Origin: Pseudomonadota bacterium
Lineage (GTDB): Bacteria; Myxococcota_A; UBA796; SXON01
NCBI GenBank assembly: GCA_030685065.1
Contig: JAUXQH010000124.1
Coordinates: 1 to 64,000, forward strand
Length of the DNA: 64,000 bases
Direction: 5' to 3'
Within the stretch, counting starts at the first letter, position 1, and each line of letters starts with the position of its first letter. Shown here in pieces: positions 53,042 to 61,643 of this stretch. Both the position numbers and the translations under genes were made by a program. The notes under the pieces are model-generated. The model worked only from the letters and a program-made list of their open reading frames with translations, was not told the DNA's origin and did not search any database.

Positions 53042-53908
53042 TCAGTAGACGAAGCCGAACCCCAGGTTCACGGTCGCGATCAGGCCGGGCGAGTAGGTCG
53101 CGGCGAGGGTCGCCGAGAAGTCCCCGTTGACGATGCGGAACCCGCCGTCGATCTGCATGGGCACGAAGCCCTCGACGAAGTGATCGGTGTCCGCCTTGAA
53201 GCCCGAGACCTCGGTGATGCGCCCCTCGAGGTCCGTGCGCGACAGGTCGGCACGCGGCGCCGCGTGGATGCGGTTCAACCCGATGCCGACGTAGGGGCTG
53301 AACACGGCCTGGTTGATGCCCTGCGTGACGCCGAACGGGAGCGAGTACCCGAGGGTAGCGGACATGTCCATGACGCCCAGCTCGAGCTCGTCGTTACCGA
53401 CGTAGCCGGCGTAGCCGACCTGCACGGCGAGGTCGGGGATGCGACGGTAGCCCTCGACGATCGACCAGCGCCCGTACACCCCGAACACGCCGGTGCGCGT
53501 CAGGCCGATCCAGCCGGCGTTCGCGCCGATCTCGAGCGAGGCGGGCAGGCCCTTCCGGACCTGGAGCCACGGGATGAAGAGGTAGGTCTGCGGATCTTCG
53601 TCCTTGTCGGCGAGATCCCACCCGGTCGGATGCGTGCCGTCCGAGCTGCCCGTGCGCACGAACGCGAACGTGTTCGCGATGCCGATCTGGAAGCCGTTGA
53701 GCCCAAGGGACTCGCCCGGCGCCATCGGCTTGTTCGCGATGGCGGTCCCGAGCTCCTTCACCATGGTCTGGTAGCCGGTCACGACGAAGTCGTTCCCAGC
53801 CTGGGTCGTGTCGGGCAGGTAGGTGGAGGCGCCGGCGAACTCGTCCATCTCGGTGATGGACACGTCTTCCGGAAAGGCGGCCCAGGCCGCGGCGACGAGG
53901 AGCAGCAT
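53042..53908 (-). CDS. Putative outer-membrane protein
   Basis: A 288-residue protein with signal MLLLVAAAWAAFPE. Strands such as YLFIPWLQVRKGLPASLEIGA, GVFGVYGRWSIVEGYRRIPDL, AVQVGYAGYVG and the terminal TVNLGFGFVY suggest a 10-14-stranded barrel. Family not recognised. I chose the ATG at 53908, which begins the signal peptide; the upstream in-frame Met would add 17 residues of non-signal sequence. It is followed 49 nt later by the convergent-free M1-like/barrel gene on the same strand. Confidence 0.72.
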   Translation of the reverse strand: MLLLVAAAWAAFPEDVSITEMDEFAGASTYLPDTTQAGNDFVVTGYQTMVKELGTAIANKPMAPGESLGLNGFQIGIANTFAFVRTGSSDGTHPTGWDLADKDEDPQTYLFIPWLQVRKGLPASLEIGANAGWIGLTRTGVFGVYGRWSIVEGYRRIPDLAVQVGYAGYVGNDELELGVMDMSATLGYSLPFGVTQGINQAVFSPYVGIGLNRIHAAPRADLSRTDLEGRITEVSGFKADTDHFVEGFVPMQIDGGFRIVNGDFSATLAATYSPGLIATVNLGFGFVY

Positions 53909-53992
53909 CGGGCGCAGCGTAGCGCAACCGCGGCCCACCCGTCGAGGGGCCTGCCCCACGATCGAGAACAGCCGTCGTCCCGGGCGCCGCCG

Positions 53993-54994
53993 CTAGCCGC
54001 CGATCCCGGTCATCACGCCCTCGAACAGCCGCCCGCCGTCGGTCTCCGCCTCGTGTCCAGCCGGCTTGCCGCGGACGATCGTACGGATGGTTTCAGCGAT
54101 GGAAGCGTCAGAAGCGCCGCTGCGCACGAGGTCGCGCAGGCTCGGAGTGTCCTCGTGCGCCAGGCAGGTGCGCAGGTGCCCGTCCGCGAGGAGGCGCAGG
54201 CGATTGCACGACGCGCAGAAGTGCTCGGTGAGGGGCGCGATGAAGCCGACGCGGAGCGCGCCGACCCGCCAATAGCGAGCCGGACCGCCGCCGAGCGCCT
54301 CGTCACACGGCTCGACAGGCGCGATCTCCGCGAGGCGCTCGCGCATCTCGGCGGCCGTGGTGCTCGCGTGCCACCGGGCCTCGAACGGCATGTACTCGAT
54401 GTAGCGGAGGACGGTGTCCGCCGCGTCGGGGAGGAAGTGGCGCGCCATCGAGACGACCTCGTCGTCGTTCTCTCCCTTCATCACGACCATGTTGATCTTG
54501 ATGGGAGTGAGCCCCGCCGCGCGCGCGGCCCGGATTCCCGCGAGCACGAGGTCGAGGCGTCCGCCTCGGGTGAGCTTCGCGAACCGGTCGGGGTCGAGCG
54601 AATCGAGCGACACGTTCACGCGCCGGAGCCCCTTTCGAGCGAGCATGGAGGCCTGCTTCGCGAGGGTGTGCCCGTTCGTGGTCATCGCCACGTCCTCGAT
54701 GCCGGGCACCGCCGCGACCGCGCCGACGAGCGCGCCGATGTCGCGCCGGATGGTGGGCTCGCCGCCGGTGAGACGGACGCGGCGGACCCCCATCCCCGCG
54801 AAGATCCCCACGATCCGGGCGATCTCCTCGTAGGACAACAGCTCGGCGCGGGGAAGCCAGTCCAGGCCCTCCTCCGGCATGCAGTAGACGCACCGGTAGT
54901 TGCACCGATCGGTCACGCTCACGCGGAGGTAGGTGTGCTGCCGGCCGAAGCGGTCGAGCAGCCCGAGCCGGGTGGGCCGCCCCGCCCCGTTCAT
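53993..54994 (-). CDS. moaA: GTP 3',8-cyclase MoaA
   Basis: A 333-residue radical SAM enzyme catalysing the first step of molybdenum cofactor synthesis. The N-terminal 4Fe-4S motif is Cys31-x3-Cys35-x2-Cys38 (TDRCNYRCVYCMP). The C-terminal cluster is in HFCASCNRLRLLADGHLRTC, and the protein ends in Gly-Gly, needed in MoaA for activity. Its start overlaps the Mrp stop by 4 bp (ATGA), and a MoaB-domain protein lies beyond. Other mo genes are not present. Confidence 0.96.
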   Translation of the reverse strand: MNGAGRPTRLGLLDRFGRQHTYLRVSVTDRCNYRCVYCMPEEGLDWLPRAELLSYEEIARIVGIFAGMGVRRVRLTGGEPTIRRDIGALVGAVAAVPGIEDVAMTTNGHTLAKQASMLARKGLRRVNVSLDSLDPDRFAKLTRGGRLDLVLAGIRAARAAGLTPIKINMVVMKGENDDEVVSMARHFLPDAADTVLRYIEYMPFEARWHASTTAAEMRERLAEIAPVEPCDEALGGGPARYWRVGALRVGFIAPLTEHFCASCNRLRLLADGHLRTCLAHEDTPSLRDLVRSGASDASIAETIRTIVRGKPAGHEAETDGGRLFEGVMTGIGG

Positions 54995-56142
54995 GCGGGC
55001 AACATCTCGGAGATGCGACGCGCGAGCGCGTTGAAGACGGGATCCCCGTCGAGGACGGCCGGCCGGCCGGCGTCGCCCGCGGCGCGGATGCCGTCCCGCA
55101 GCGGCACCTGGCCGAGCAGCTCGACCTTGTATTCCTCCGCGAGGCGCTTCCCGCCGCCCTCCCCGAAGGGGTGGAGCCGCGCGCCGCCCACGTCGTAGTA
55201 GGACATGTTCTCGACCACGCCGAGCAGCGGAACGTCGAGCTTGCGGAACATCTCGAGCCCCCGAACGGCGTCGAGCAGGGCCACGGGCTGGGGCGTGGTC
55301 ACGATGATGCCGCCGGACAGGGGCACGGCCTGGACCATCGTGAGCTGGGCGTCACCCGTGCCGGGCGGCAGATCGATGATCAGGTAGTCCGTGGCGCCCC
55401 AATCGACGTCCTTGAAGAACTGGTTGATGACGCCCATGACCATCGGCCCGCGCCAGATGATGGGCTCCTTGTCGTCCACCAGGAACCCGATCGACATACA
55501 CTTCACGCCGTGCGCGACGAGCGGGATGATCTTCTTGTCCGCGTTCGCCAACGGTTTTCCCGTTACGTGCATCATCAGCGGAAGCGACGGCCCGTAGATG
55601 TCGGCGTCGAGCAGGCCGACGGAGTAGCCGGCCTCGGCGAGCCCCACCGCGAGGTTGGTGGCCACCGTGCTCTTTCCGACGCCGCCCTTGCCCGAGGCCA
55701 CCGCCACGATGTGCTTGACGCCCGGGAGGGGCGCCTTGGCGATGGGGCCGCCGTGCGGCTGGATGCCCGGGCCGGACATGCCGCGCACGGCATCCTTCTT
55801 GGGGCCCGGGGTCGAGCCGCCGCCGTGATCGTGCCCGTGGTCGTGCCCATGCCCCCCGGCGGCAGCGGCGGCCGTAGCGGCCATCGGCGGCTTGGCGATG
55901 CCCTCGACCCGCACGGTACAGGCGACCTCCCCCTTCCAGGCGTCGGCGAGGTTGCGGAGCACGGCCTCGCGGATGCGGGCGCGATCATCCGCGCTGTGCT
56001 CTTTCTTGCACGCGAGGGTGAACCGCAGGATGTCGCCCTCGATGCGAGCGTCCTGGATGAGGCCGGCGAGCCAGGCGGAGCGGCCCGTGAGGGGATCCCG
56101 AACCCGCGTGGCGGCGGGCTCGAGCAGAGTGAGAGGGTCCAT
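54991..56142 (-). CDS. mrp: Mrp/ApbC-type P-loop ATPase lacking the CxxC
   Basis: A 383-residue Fe-S carrier-like ATPase. An N-terminal MIP18/DUF59-like domain (about 5-85) is followed by a His-rich linker HGHDHGHDH (98-106) and the deviant Walker A ASGKGGVGKST (149-159), then LIIDLPPGTGDAQLT. At the place where Mrp proteins normally have CxxC after NMSYF, the sequence is NMSYYDVGGARLHPFGEGGG, with no Cys. The cluster-bridging site is therefore missing. The His tract may bind Ni, Zn or another metal. It starts at ATG; TTAAGA lies 9 nt upstream. Confidence 0.88.
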   Translation of the reverse strand: MDPLTLLEPAATRVRDPLTGRSAWLAGLIQDARIEGDILRFTLACKKEHSADDRARIREAVLRNLADAWKGEVACTVRVEGIAKPPMAATAAAAAGGHGHDHGHDHGGGSTPGPKKDAVRGMSGPGIQPHGGPIAKAPLPGVKHIVAVASGKGGVGKSTVATNLAVGLAEAGYSVGLLDADIYGPSLPLMMHVTGKPLANADKKIIPLVAHGVKCMSIGFLVDDKEPIIWRGPMVMGVINQFFKDVDWGATDYLIIDLPPGTGDAQLTMVQAVPLSGGIIVTTPQPVALLDAVRGLEMFRKLDVPLLGVVENMSYYDVGGARLHPFGEGGGKRLAEEYKVELLGQVPLRDGIRAAGDAGRPAVLDGDPVFNALARRISEMLPA

Positions 56143-56188
56143 CCGGCCCTCTTAACGTCGTCCGGTTCACCGGGGCGTGTGGGCGCCC

Positions 56189-57430
56189 CTACCGCTGGCT
56201 CCAATGGAGGAGGAGCGTGCCGACGGCGGAGGCGAGCGGCCAGCCGTCCGCGACGTTGCGCCCGTCGAATTGAGCCACCTTGCGCCCCTGGAGCACGTAC
56301 ACGGAGGCGGCCTCGACCGCGAACAGCGTTCCGACGCCTGGGAAGGGCGCGCCGGTGCGCTCCTCGGAGACCGGCCCCGGATCGAGCTCGGACGAGGGAT
56401 TGATGCCGTCGTTCCCCTCGACACAGGTGCCGACCCGGAGGGGCCAGCGGTGCAGGGCGACGATCTCGGCGAACGGCTCCGCGTCGCGGACCAGGATCAC
56501 CTTCGACGCGTTGCGCACGAGGTCGGGGTATCCGAACGCGGCGTAGGACCGCCCGTCCGGGAACACGATTGTGGCGCGGTCGGTCGCGGCGTTCAGCACG
56601 TCCATCGCGGCGGCGATGCGCTCCACGGACTCCGGGATCACCCCGAAGGAGCCGCGGCGAAGCTCGCCTCCGAGGGCACGCAGGCCGGCCCGCCACCCCG
56701 TCGCGATGTCCTCCTCGGGCGGGCGCTCGGCGCCCTTCAGGATCTGCTCGACCATCCCCTCCCTGGGGACGTTGACGGGGTCGGGCTCGGCCGCGCCTAC
56801 CCCGACACGGCGGGCGGGCACCGCCGGGGGCCCGGAGGTGGGCTCGGCCGGGGCCTCGGCCGCGGCGGACTTCGACGCGGGGGGCTTCACGGGCTTCGCG
56901 GCGCCCTTGACCGGGAGTGGGGTCTCCTTCGCGACCTCCGAGACGAGGTGGCCGAGCTCGGGAAGGATGAGCTTCTCCATCGCGAGGCGACAGGCGTTCG
57001 GCGAGCCAGGGAGCGCGAAGACGGGCCGGCCGCGGGCGATCCCGCCGAGCGCGGTGGAGAGCATGGCGGCGGCGCCGACCTCCTGCCAGGACAACATCCG
57101 GAACAGCTCCCCGAAGCCGGGAAGCTCCCGGTCCAGACGCTCGCGCACGACCCGCGGCGTACAGTCGCGCGCGCTCACGCCCGTGCCCCCGGTCAGCACG
57201 ACGGCCTCGACCGACGCGTCGCCCAGGAGCGCGTCGAGCGCCGCGCCGATGGCGGCCGGATCGTCCACGACGAGCGTGTGCCCGGCGACGGCATGACCAT
57301 GCTGCGACACGAGCTCCCGGAGGAGCGGCCCGGCCGTGTCGGTGGCCTCCGTGCGCGTGGTGGAGACGGTGACGACGTGGACCCGAATGCTGCGGGCGCC
57401 GGCCTTGGATTCGTGGGGGTGACGGTGCAT
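56189..57430 (-). CDS. MoaB/MogA domain fused to an unknown C-terminal domain
   Basis: A 413-residue protein. Residues about 14-170 are a MoaB/Mog-type molybdopterin adenylyltransferase domain (VVTVSTTRTEATDTAGPLL, LTGGTGVSARDCTP, FALPGSPNACRLAMEKLILPE). A Lys/Pro/Ala/Glu linker (about 172-225) leads to a C-terminal region (about 230-413; GSFGVIPESVERIAAAMDVLN, FPDGRSYAAFGYPDLVRNA) I cannot place. The role in cofactor assembly is probable given moaA nearby. The N-terminus is His-rich (MHRHPHE). Confidence 0.82.
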   Translation of the reverse strand: MHRHPHESKAGARSIRVHVVTVSTTRTEATDTAGPLLRELVSQHGHAVAGHTLVVDDPAAIGAALDALLGDASVEAVVLTGGTGVSARDCTPRVVRERLDRELPGFGELFRMLSWQEVGAAAMLSTALGGIARGRPVFALPGSPNACRLAMEKLILPELGHLVSEVAKETPLPVKGAAKPVKPPASKSAAAEAPAEPTSGPPAVPARRVGVGAAEPDPVNVPREGMVEQILKGAERPPEEDIATGWRAGLRALGGELRRGSFGVIPESVERIAAAMDVLNAATDRATIVFPDGRSYAAFGYPDLVRNASKVILVRDAEPFAEIVALHRWPLRVGTCVEGNDGINPSSELDPGPVSEERTGAPFPGVGTLFAVEAASVYVLQGRKVAQFDGRNVADGWPLASAVGTLLLHWSQR

Positions 57431-57442
57431 CCCCCGAGCTTA

Positions 57443-57880
57443 TCACCCGGCGGCGGATGGGCCCCGGGCCGTGATCCAATCCTCCAGGATGACGACGGCG
57501 GCGTACTGGTCGATGACCGCCTTCCTGCGATCGGCCGGCGCCCCCGCCTCCCGCAGGCGGCGCTCCGCCTCGACCGTACTGAAGCGCTCGTCGACGAACG
57601 CGTGCGGGAGCCCCGTGCGCGCCGCGAGCGCCTCTCCCACCTGGCGCGCGAGGTGGGCCGATCGCGCCTCTCCTCCGTCGAGCGTGAGGGGGAGGCCGAC
57701 CACCAGCTGGGTGATGCCCTGGGAGAGGCAGACGCGGGCAATCTCCTCCGTGTCCTTCACGACCGAGCGCCGCGCCACCGTGCGCAGCGGAAACACCATC
57801 CGACGCGCCGGATCGGAGATCGCGAGGCCGATCGTCTTGGTCCCCACGTCGAGCGCGAGTACGCGGCCGCTATCGTTCAT
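57443..57880 (-). CDS. ruvX: Putative Holliday junction resolvase / pre-16S rRNA nuclease
   Basis: A 145-residue RNase H-fold nuclease (YqgF). The signature LALDVGTKTIGLAISD with the first catalytic Asp, LVVGLPLTLDG, and AFVDERFSTVEAE with the Glu are present; the last Asp is in AVIDQYAAVVILEDW. The enzyme matures 16S rRNA ends. Only 20 nt separate its ATG from the divergent cinA ATG, with GTTAAC exactly in the middle. Confidence 0.95.
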   Translation of the reverse strand: MNDSGRVLALDVGTKTIGLAISDPARRMVFPLRTVARRSVVKDTEEIARVCLSQGITQLVVGLPLTLDGGEARSAHLARQVGEALAARTGLPHAFVDERFSTVEAERRLREAGAPADRRKAVIDQYAAVVILEDWITARGPSAAG

Positions 57881-57887
57881 GGGCTCG

Positions 57888-57893
57888 GTTAAC
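57888..57893. promoter_or_regulatory. GTTAAC palindrome midway between divergent ruvX and cinA
   Basis: GTTAAC lies 7 nt from each start codon in the 20-bp divergent gap. Read either way it could serve as a -10 (TTAACG toward cinA, TTAACC toward ruvX), giving leaderless transcripts both ways. No Shine-Dalgarno is visible for either gene. Confidence 0.4.
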
Positions 57894-57900
57894 GGACGGC

Positions 57901-59121
57901 ATGCCGCGCTTCGACGTGATCTCGCAGGGAGAGGAGCTCCTCTCGGGCTCCACGGTCGACACCAACGCCGGGTGGATCTGCCACGAGCTGGCCCAGATCG
58001 GCCTCGAACCAGGGCGCATCACCGTCGTCGGGGACGTGCTGGACGACATCCGCGCCGTGTTCGTCGAGGCCGCCGGCCGTTCTTCCGTGGTGATCTGTAC
58101 CGGCGGGCTCGGGCCCACGTCGGACGACCTCACGAGCGACGCCGCGGCGGCCGCCTTCGGTCAAGCGGTCGCGTCGAACCCGGAGGCGCTCGCGCAGGTC
58201 GAGGAGCGCTACCGCTCCCGCAAGCGCGAGATGCCTCCCGCCAATCGCAAGCAGGCCATGCTCCCGGTGCGGTCCACCGTGCTCGTGAACCGCCTCGGGA
58301 CCGCGCCCGGCTTCCGGATGGAGGAGGGCGGCACGGTGCTCTACTTCCTCCCGGGAGTCCCGTTCGAGATGAAGGCGATGGTGGCCGAGCACGTCATCCC
58401 CGAGCTCCGCGCGCGGTTCGCGCTGCCACCCCGCCGAACCGTGGTGCTGCGCTGCATGGGCATCGCCGAGTCGGTCGCGGGGCAGAAGATGGAGGGCTTC
58501 GAGCGGCCCGGCGTGCTCGTCGGCTTCCGCGCGAACATGCCCGAGGTGCACGTGAAGCTGCACCTGAGCCCGGAGCTCGATCCCGCGCCGCTCATCGCGG
58601 AGGTGCGGGAGCGCCTGGGAGGGGTGATCTTCGGCGTCGACACCGGTCCCCTGGCCGAGGTCGTGGGCCAGCACCTCCGGGCCCGCGGCGAGACCATCGC
58701 CACGGCCGAGAGCTGCACCGCGGGCCGGATCGCCGCGGCGCTCGGGGCCATCGCGGGAGCGTCCGACTACCTGCTCGGAGGGGCGGTGGTGTACTCCAAC
58801 GCCGAGAAGGTGCGCCAGTGCGGCGTCGATCCGGACGTGCTCGCCGCGTTCGGGGCGGTCTCCGAGCCCGTCGCGCGCGCCCTCGCCGAGGGGATTCGCA
58901 CCCGCGTCGGGGCGACGTGGGGCCTGGCGGTGACCGGCATCGCGGGGCCGGGCGGAGGTTCCCCGGAGAAGCCGGTCGGGACCGTGCATCTTGCCCTCGC
59001 CGGGCCCTCGGGCACGACCCACAAGCGGATCCAGCTCCCGTTCGAGCGCGAACGCGTGCTCCTCTTCACCGTCGGGGCGGCGCTCGACCTGCTCCGTCGC
59101 GCAGTCGATACCCCCACCTGA
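57901..59121 (+). CDS. cinA: CinA-like protein, NMN amidohydrolase
   Basis: A 406-residue two-domain protein. The N-terminal MoCF/COG1058 domain (1-170: QGEELLSGSTVDTNAGWI, CTGGLGPTSDDLTSDAAA, FLPGVPFEMKAMV) hydrolyses ADP-ribose-like compounds. The C-terminal domain (about 250-400: TAESCTAGRIAAALGAI, YSNAEKVRQCGV, VTGIAGPGGGSPEKPVGTVH) deamidates nicotinamide mononucleotide. The cinA-recA order is conserved in many bacteria; here recA begins 176 nt downstream with its own candidate operator. Confidence 0.95.
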   Translation: MPRFDVISQGEELLSGSTVDTNAGWICHELAQIGLEPGRITVVGDVLDDIRAVFVEAAGRSSVVICTGGLGPTSDDLTSDAAAAAFGQAVASNPEALAQVEERYRSRKREMPPANRKQAMLPVRSTVLVNRLGTAPGFRMEEGGTVLYFLPGVPFEMKAMVAEHVIPELRARFALPPRRTVVLRCMGIAESVAGQKMEGFERPGVLVGFRANMPEVHVKLHLSPELDPAPLIAEVRERLGGVIFGVDTGPLAEVVGQHLRARGETIATAESCTAGRIAAALGAIAGASDYLLGGAVVYSNAEKVRQCGVDPDVLAAFGAVSEPVARALAEGIRTRVGATWGLAVTGIAGPGGGSPEKPVGTVHLALAGPSGTTHKRIQLPFERERVLLFTVGAALDLLRRAVDTPT

Positions 59122-59168
59122 ACGAATAACGCACACTCGGACATTTTTTGGTCGCGTAGAGCTTGCGC

Positions 59169-59189
59169 CCGTACAGTCCCGTGGTACGG
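59169..59189 (+). promoter_or_regulatory. Inverted repeat upstream of recA, candidate operator
   Basis: CCGTAC (59169-59174) and GTACGG (59184-59189) form a perfect 6-9-6 inverted repeat 108 nt before recA. TTGCGC just upstream (59163-59168) could be a -35, placing the dyad across the promoter. The spacing suits a LexA-like or other dimeric repressor, although the half-site differs from known myxobacterial LexA boxes. No T-tract follows, so it is not a terminator. Confidence 0.45.
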
Positions 59190-59297
59190 TTGGGGGGTTC
59201 GGAGCGCCGTCGTCAGACGCCAATCCTTCGAACCCCTTCACCCGCCCCCTCCCAGAACCGCCTCTTCCGAACCGCCCGTCGCCTGCTGGAGTCTCCC

Positions 59298-60326
<1,029 letters not shown>

Positions 60327-60332
60327 GCGCGT

Positions 60333-60365
60333 CGAGGAGGCGCCCCCGGAGGCGCCCCCTCCTCG
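60333..60365 (+). terminator. GC-rich hairpin after recA
   Basis: CGAGGAGGCGCC (60333-60344) pairs with GGCGCCCCCTCCTCG (60351-60365) with a 3-nt bulge and 6-nt loop, 6 nt after the recA stop. There is no T-tract, so it is a Rho-dependent or processing-type end rather than a classic intrinsic terminator. It is followed by short repeats of GGCTCGCGC. Confidence 0.5.
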
Positions 60366-60459
60366 CGGCTCGCGCGGCGGCTCGCGCTTGCCATCCCTCG
60401 CCGACGCTCGCGCTTGGTAGAGTGTGGACGCAGGGCGATCGGCGCCCAGGAGCCTCCGG

Positions 60460-61539
60460 ATGGACCTCGCCTCGCTCTGCCGCCTTGCCCTCAAAACCGG
60501 GGCGAGCGACATCCACCTCAAGGTCGGCGTGCCGCCCATGCTCCGCATCCATGGGGACATCCACGCGGTCCCGGATCACGGCCCATTGAGCAACGAAGAG
60601 CTCTCCAAGGCGATGTGGGACATCATGTCGCCGCTCCAGCGGGAGCGCTTCAAGAGCACGAATGACTGCGACCTCGCGCACTCCGTGCCGGGCGTGGCGC
60701 GGTTCCGGTGCAACGTGTTCCGCAGCCAGCAGCGGATCGGTGCGGTGCTCCGAGCGATCCCGACGCAGGTGAAGACCATCGACGAGCTGGAGCTCCCCGC
60801 CATCCTCAAGAAGGTGGTGCAGGAGCCCCGCGGCCTGGTGCTCGTCACCGGGGCTACGGGATCGGGCAAGAGCACCACGCTGGCCGCGATGATCGAGGAG
60901 ATCAACCGCACCCTGCCCCACCACATCCTCACCATCGAGGATCCGATCGAGTTCCTGTTCGAGGACAGTCGCTCCGTGGTCAACCAGCGGGAGGTGGGGC
61001 TCGACGCGCCCAACTTCCATCAGGCGCTCCGGTCCGCGCTGCGCCAGGACCCCGACGTCATCCTGATCGGAGAGCTCCGCGACCAGGAAACGGTAGAGAT
61101 CGCCCTGCACGCCGCCGAGACCGGTCACCTCGTGTTCGCGACGCTCCACACGATCGACGCGCACGAGACCATCAACCGCCTCGTCGGCTTCTTCGAGCCC
61201 CACCAGCAGCAGCAGATCCGCCTCCAGCTCGGGTCGGTCCTGCGCGCCGTCGTGTCCCAACGCCTGGTTCCGGCGAGCGCGGGCGGGCGCGTCGCGGCGC
61301 TGGAGATCATGCTCAACACCGGCACCATCTACGAGTGCATCGTGGATGCCTCTCGCACGCGCGAGGCGCGGGACCACATCCGCAAGGGCCGCGCGCAGTA
61401 CGGGATGCAGACCTTCGATCAGGCGCTGTTCGACCACATCACGGCGGGGAAGGTCCGCCAGGATCACGGGCTGCGCTTCGCCAACAACCCGGACGAGGTG
61501 GCGCTGCGCCTCTCCGGGCTCACGGACGACGCCGACTGA
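60460..61539 (+). CDS. pilT: PilT-family type IV pilus retraction ATPase
   Basis: A 359-residue secretion-type hexameric ATPase. The N-terminal PAS-like domain (1-100) has LALKTGASDIHLKVGVPPMLR; the core has Walker A TGATGSGKSTT (130-140), LTIEDPIEFLFEDSRSVVNQR, Walker B DPDVILIGELRD, and the His box ATLHTIDAHETINRL. The usual AIRNLIRE helix is replaced by ASRTREARDHIRKG. It powers pilus retraction for twitching. ATG at 60460 follows AGGAG; an in-frame upstream start is less likely. No other pil genes are adjacent. Confidence 0.93.
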   Translation: MDLASLCRLALKTGASDIHLKVGVPPMLRIHGDIHAVPDHGPLSNEELSKAMWDIMSPLQRERFKSTNDCDLAHSVPGVARFRCNVFRSQQRIGAVLRAIPTQVKTIDELELPAILKKVVQEPRGLVLVTGATGSGKSTTLAAMIEEINRTLPHHILTIEDPIEFLFEDSRSVVNQREVGLDAPNFHQALRSALRQDPDVILIGELRDQETVEIALHAAETGHLVFATLHTIDAHETINRLVGFFEPHQQQQIRLQLGSVLRAVVSQRLVPASAGGRVAALEIMLNTGTIYECIVDASRTREARDHIRKGRAQYGMQTFDQALFDHITAGKVRQDHGLRFANNPDEVALRLSGLTDDAD

Positions 61540-61572
61540 ACCTCCCGCCCGCGAGCCCGCGCATCGGCCCAG

Positions 61573-61593
61573 CTCCTTCGGGGCTTGAAGGAG
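61573..61593 (+). promoter_or_regulatory. Hairpin in the pilT-alaS gap
   Basis: CTCCTTC and GAAGGAG form a perfect 7-bp stem with a 7-nt loop, 34 nt after pilT and 50 nt before alaS. No U-tract follows directly. It may end pilT transcripts or lie in the alaS leader. Confidence 0.35.
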
Positions 61594-61643
61594 TGCGCAT
61601 CCGGGCATAGAGGAGGGGGCTTTTGCCACAGCAAGGTACGACG

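Noticed and set aside
59144-59149. Run of six T as a cinA terminator
   Set aside because: No GC-rich hairpin precedes the T-run.
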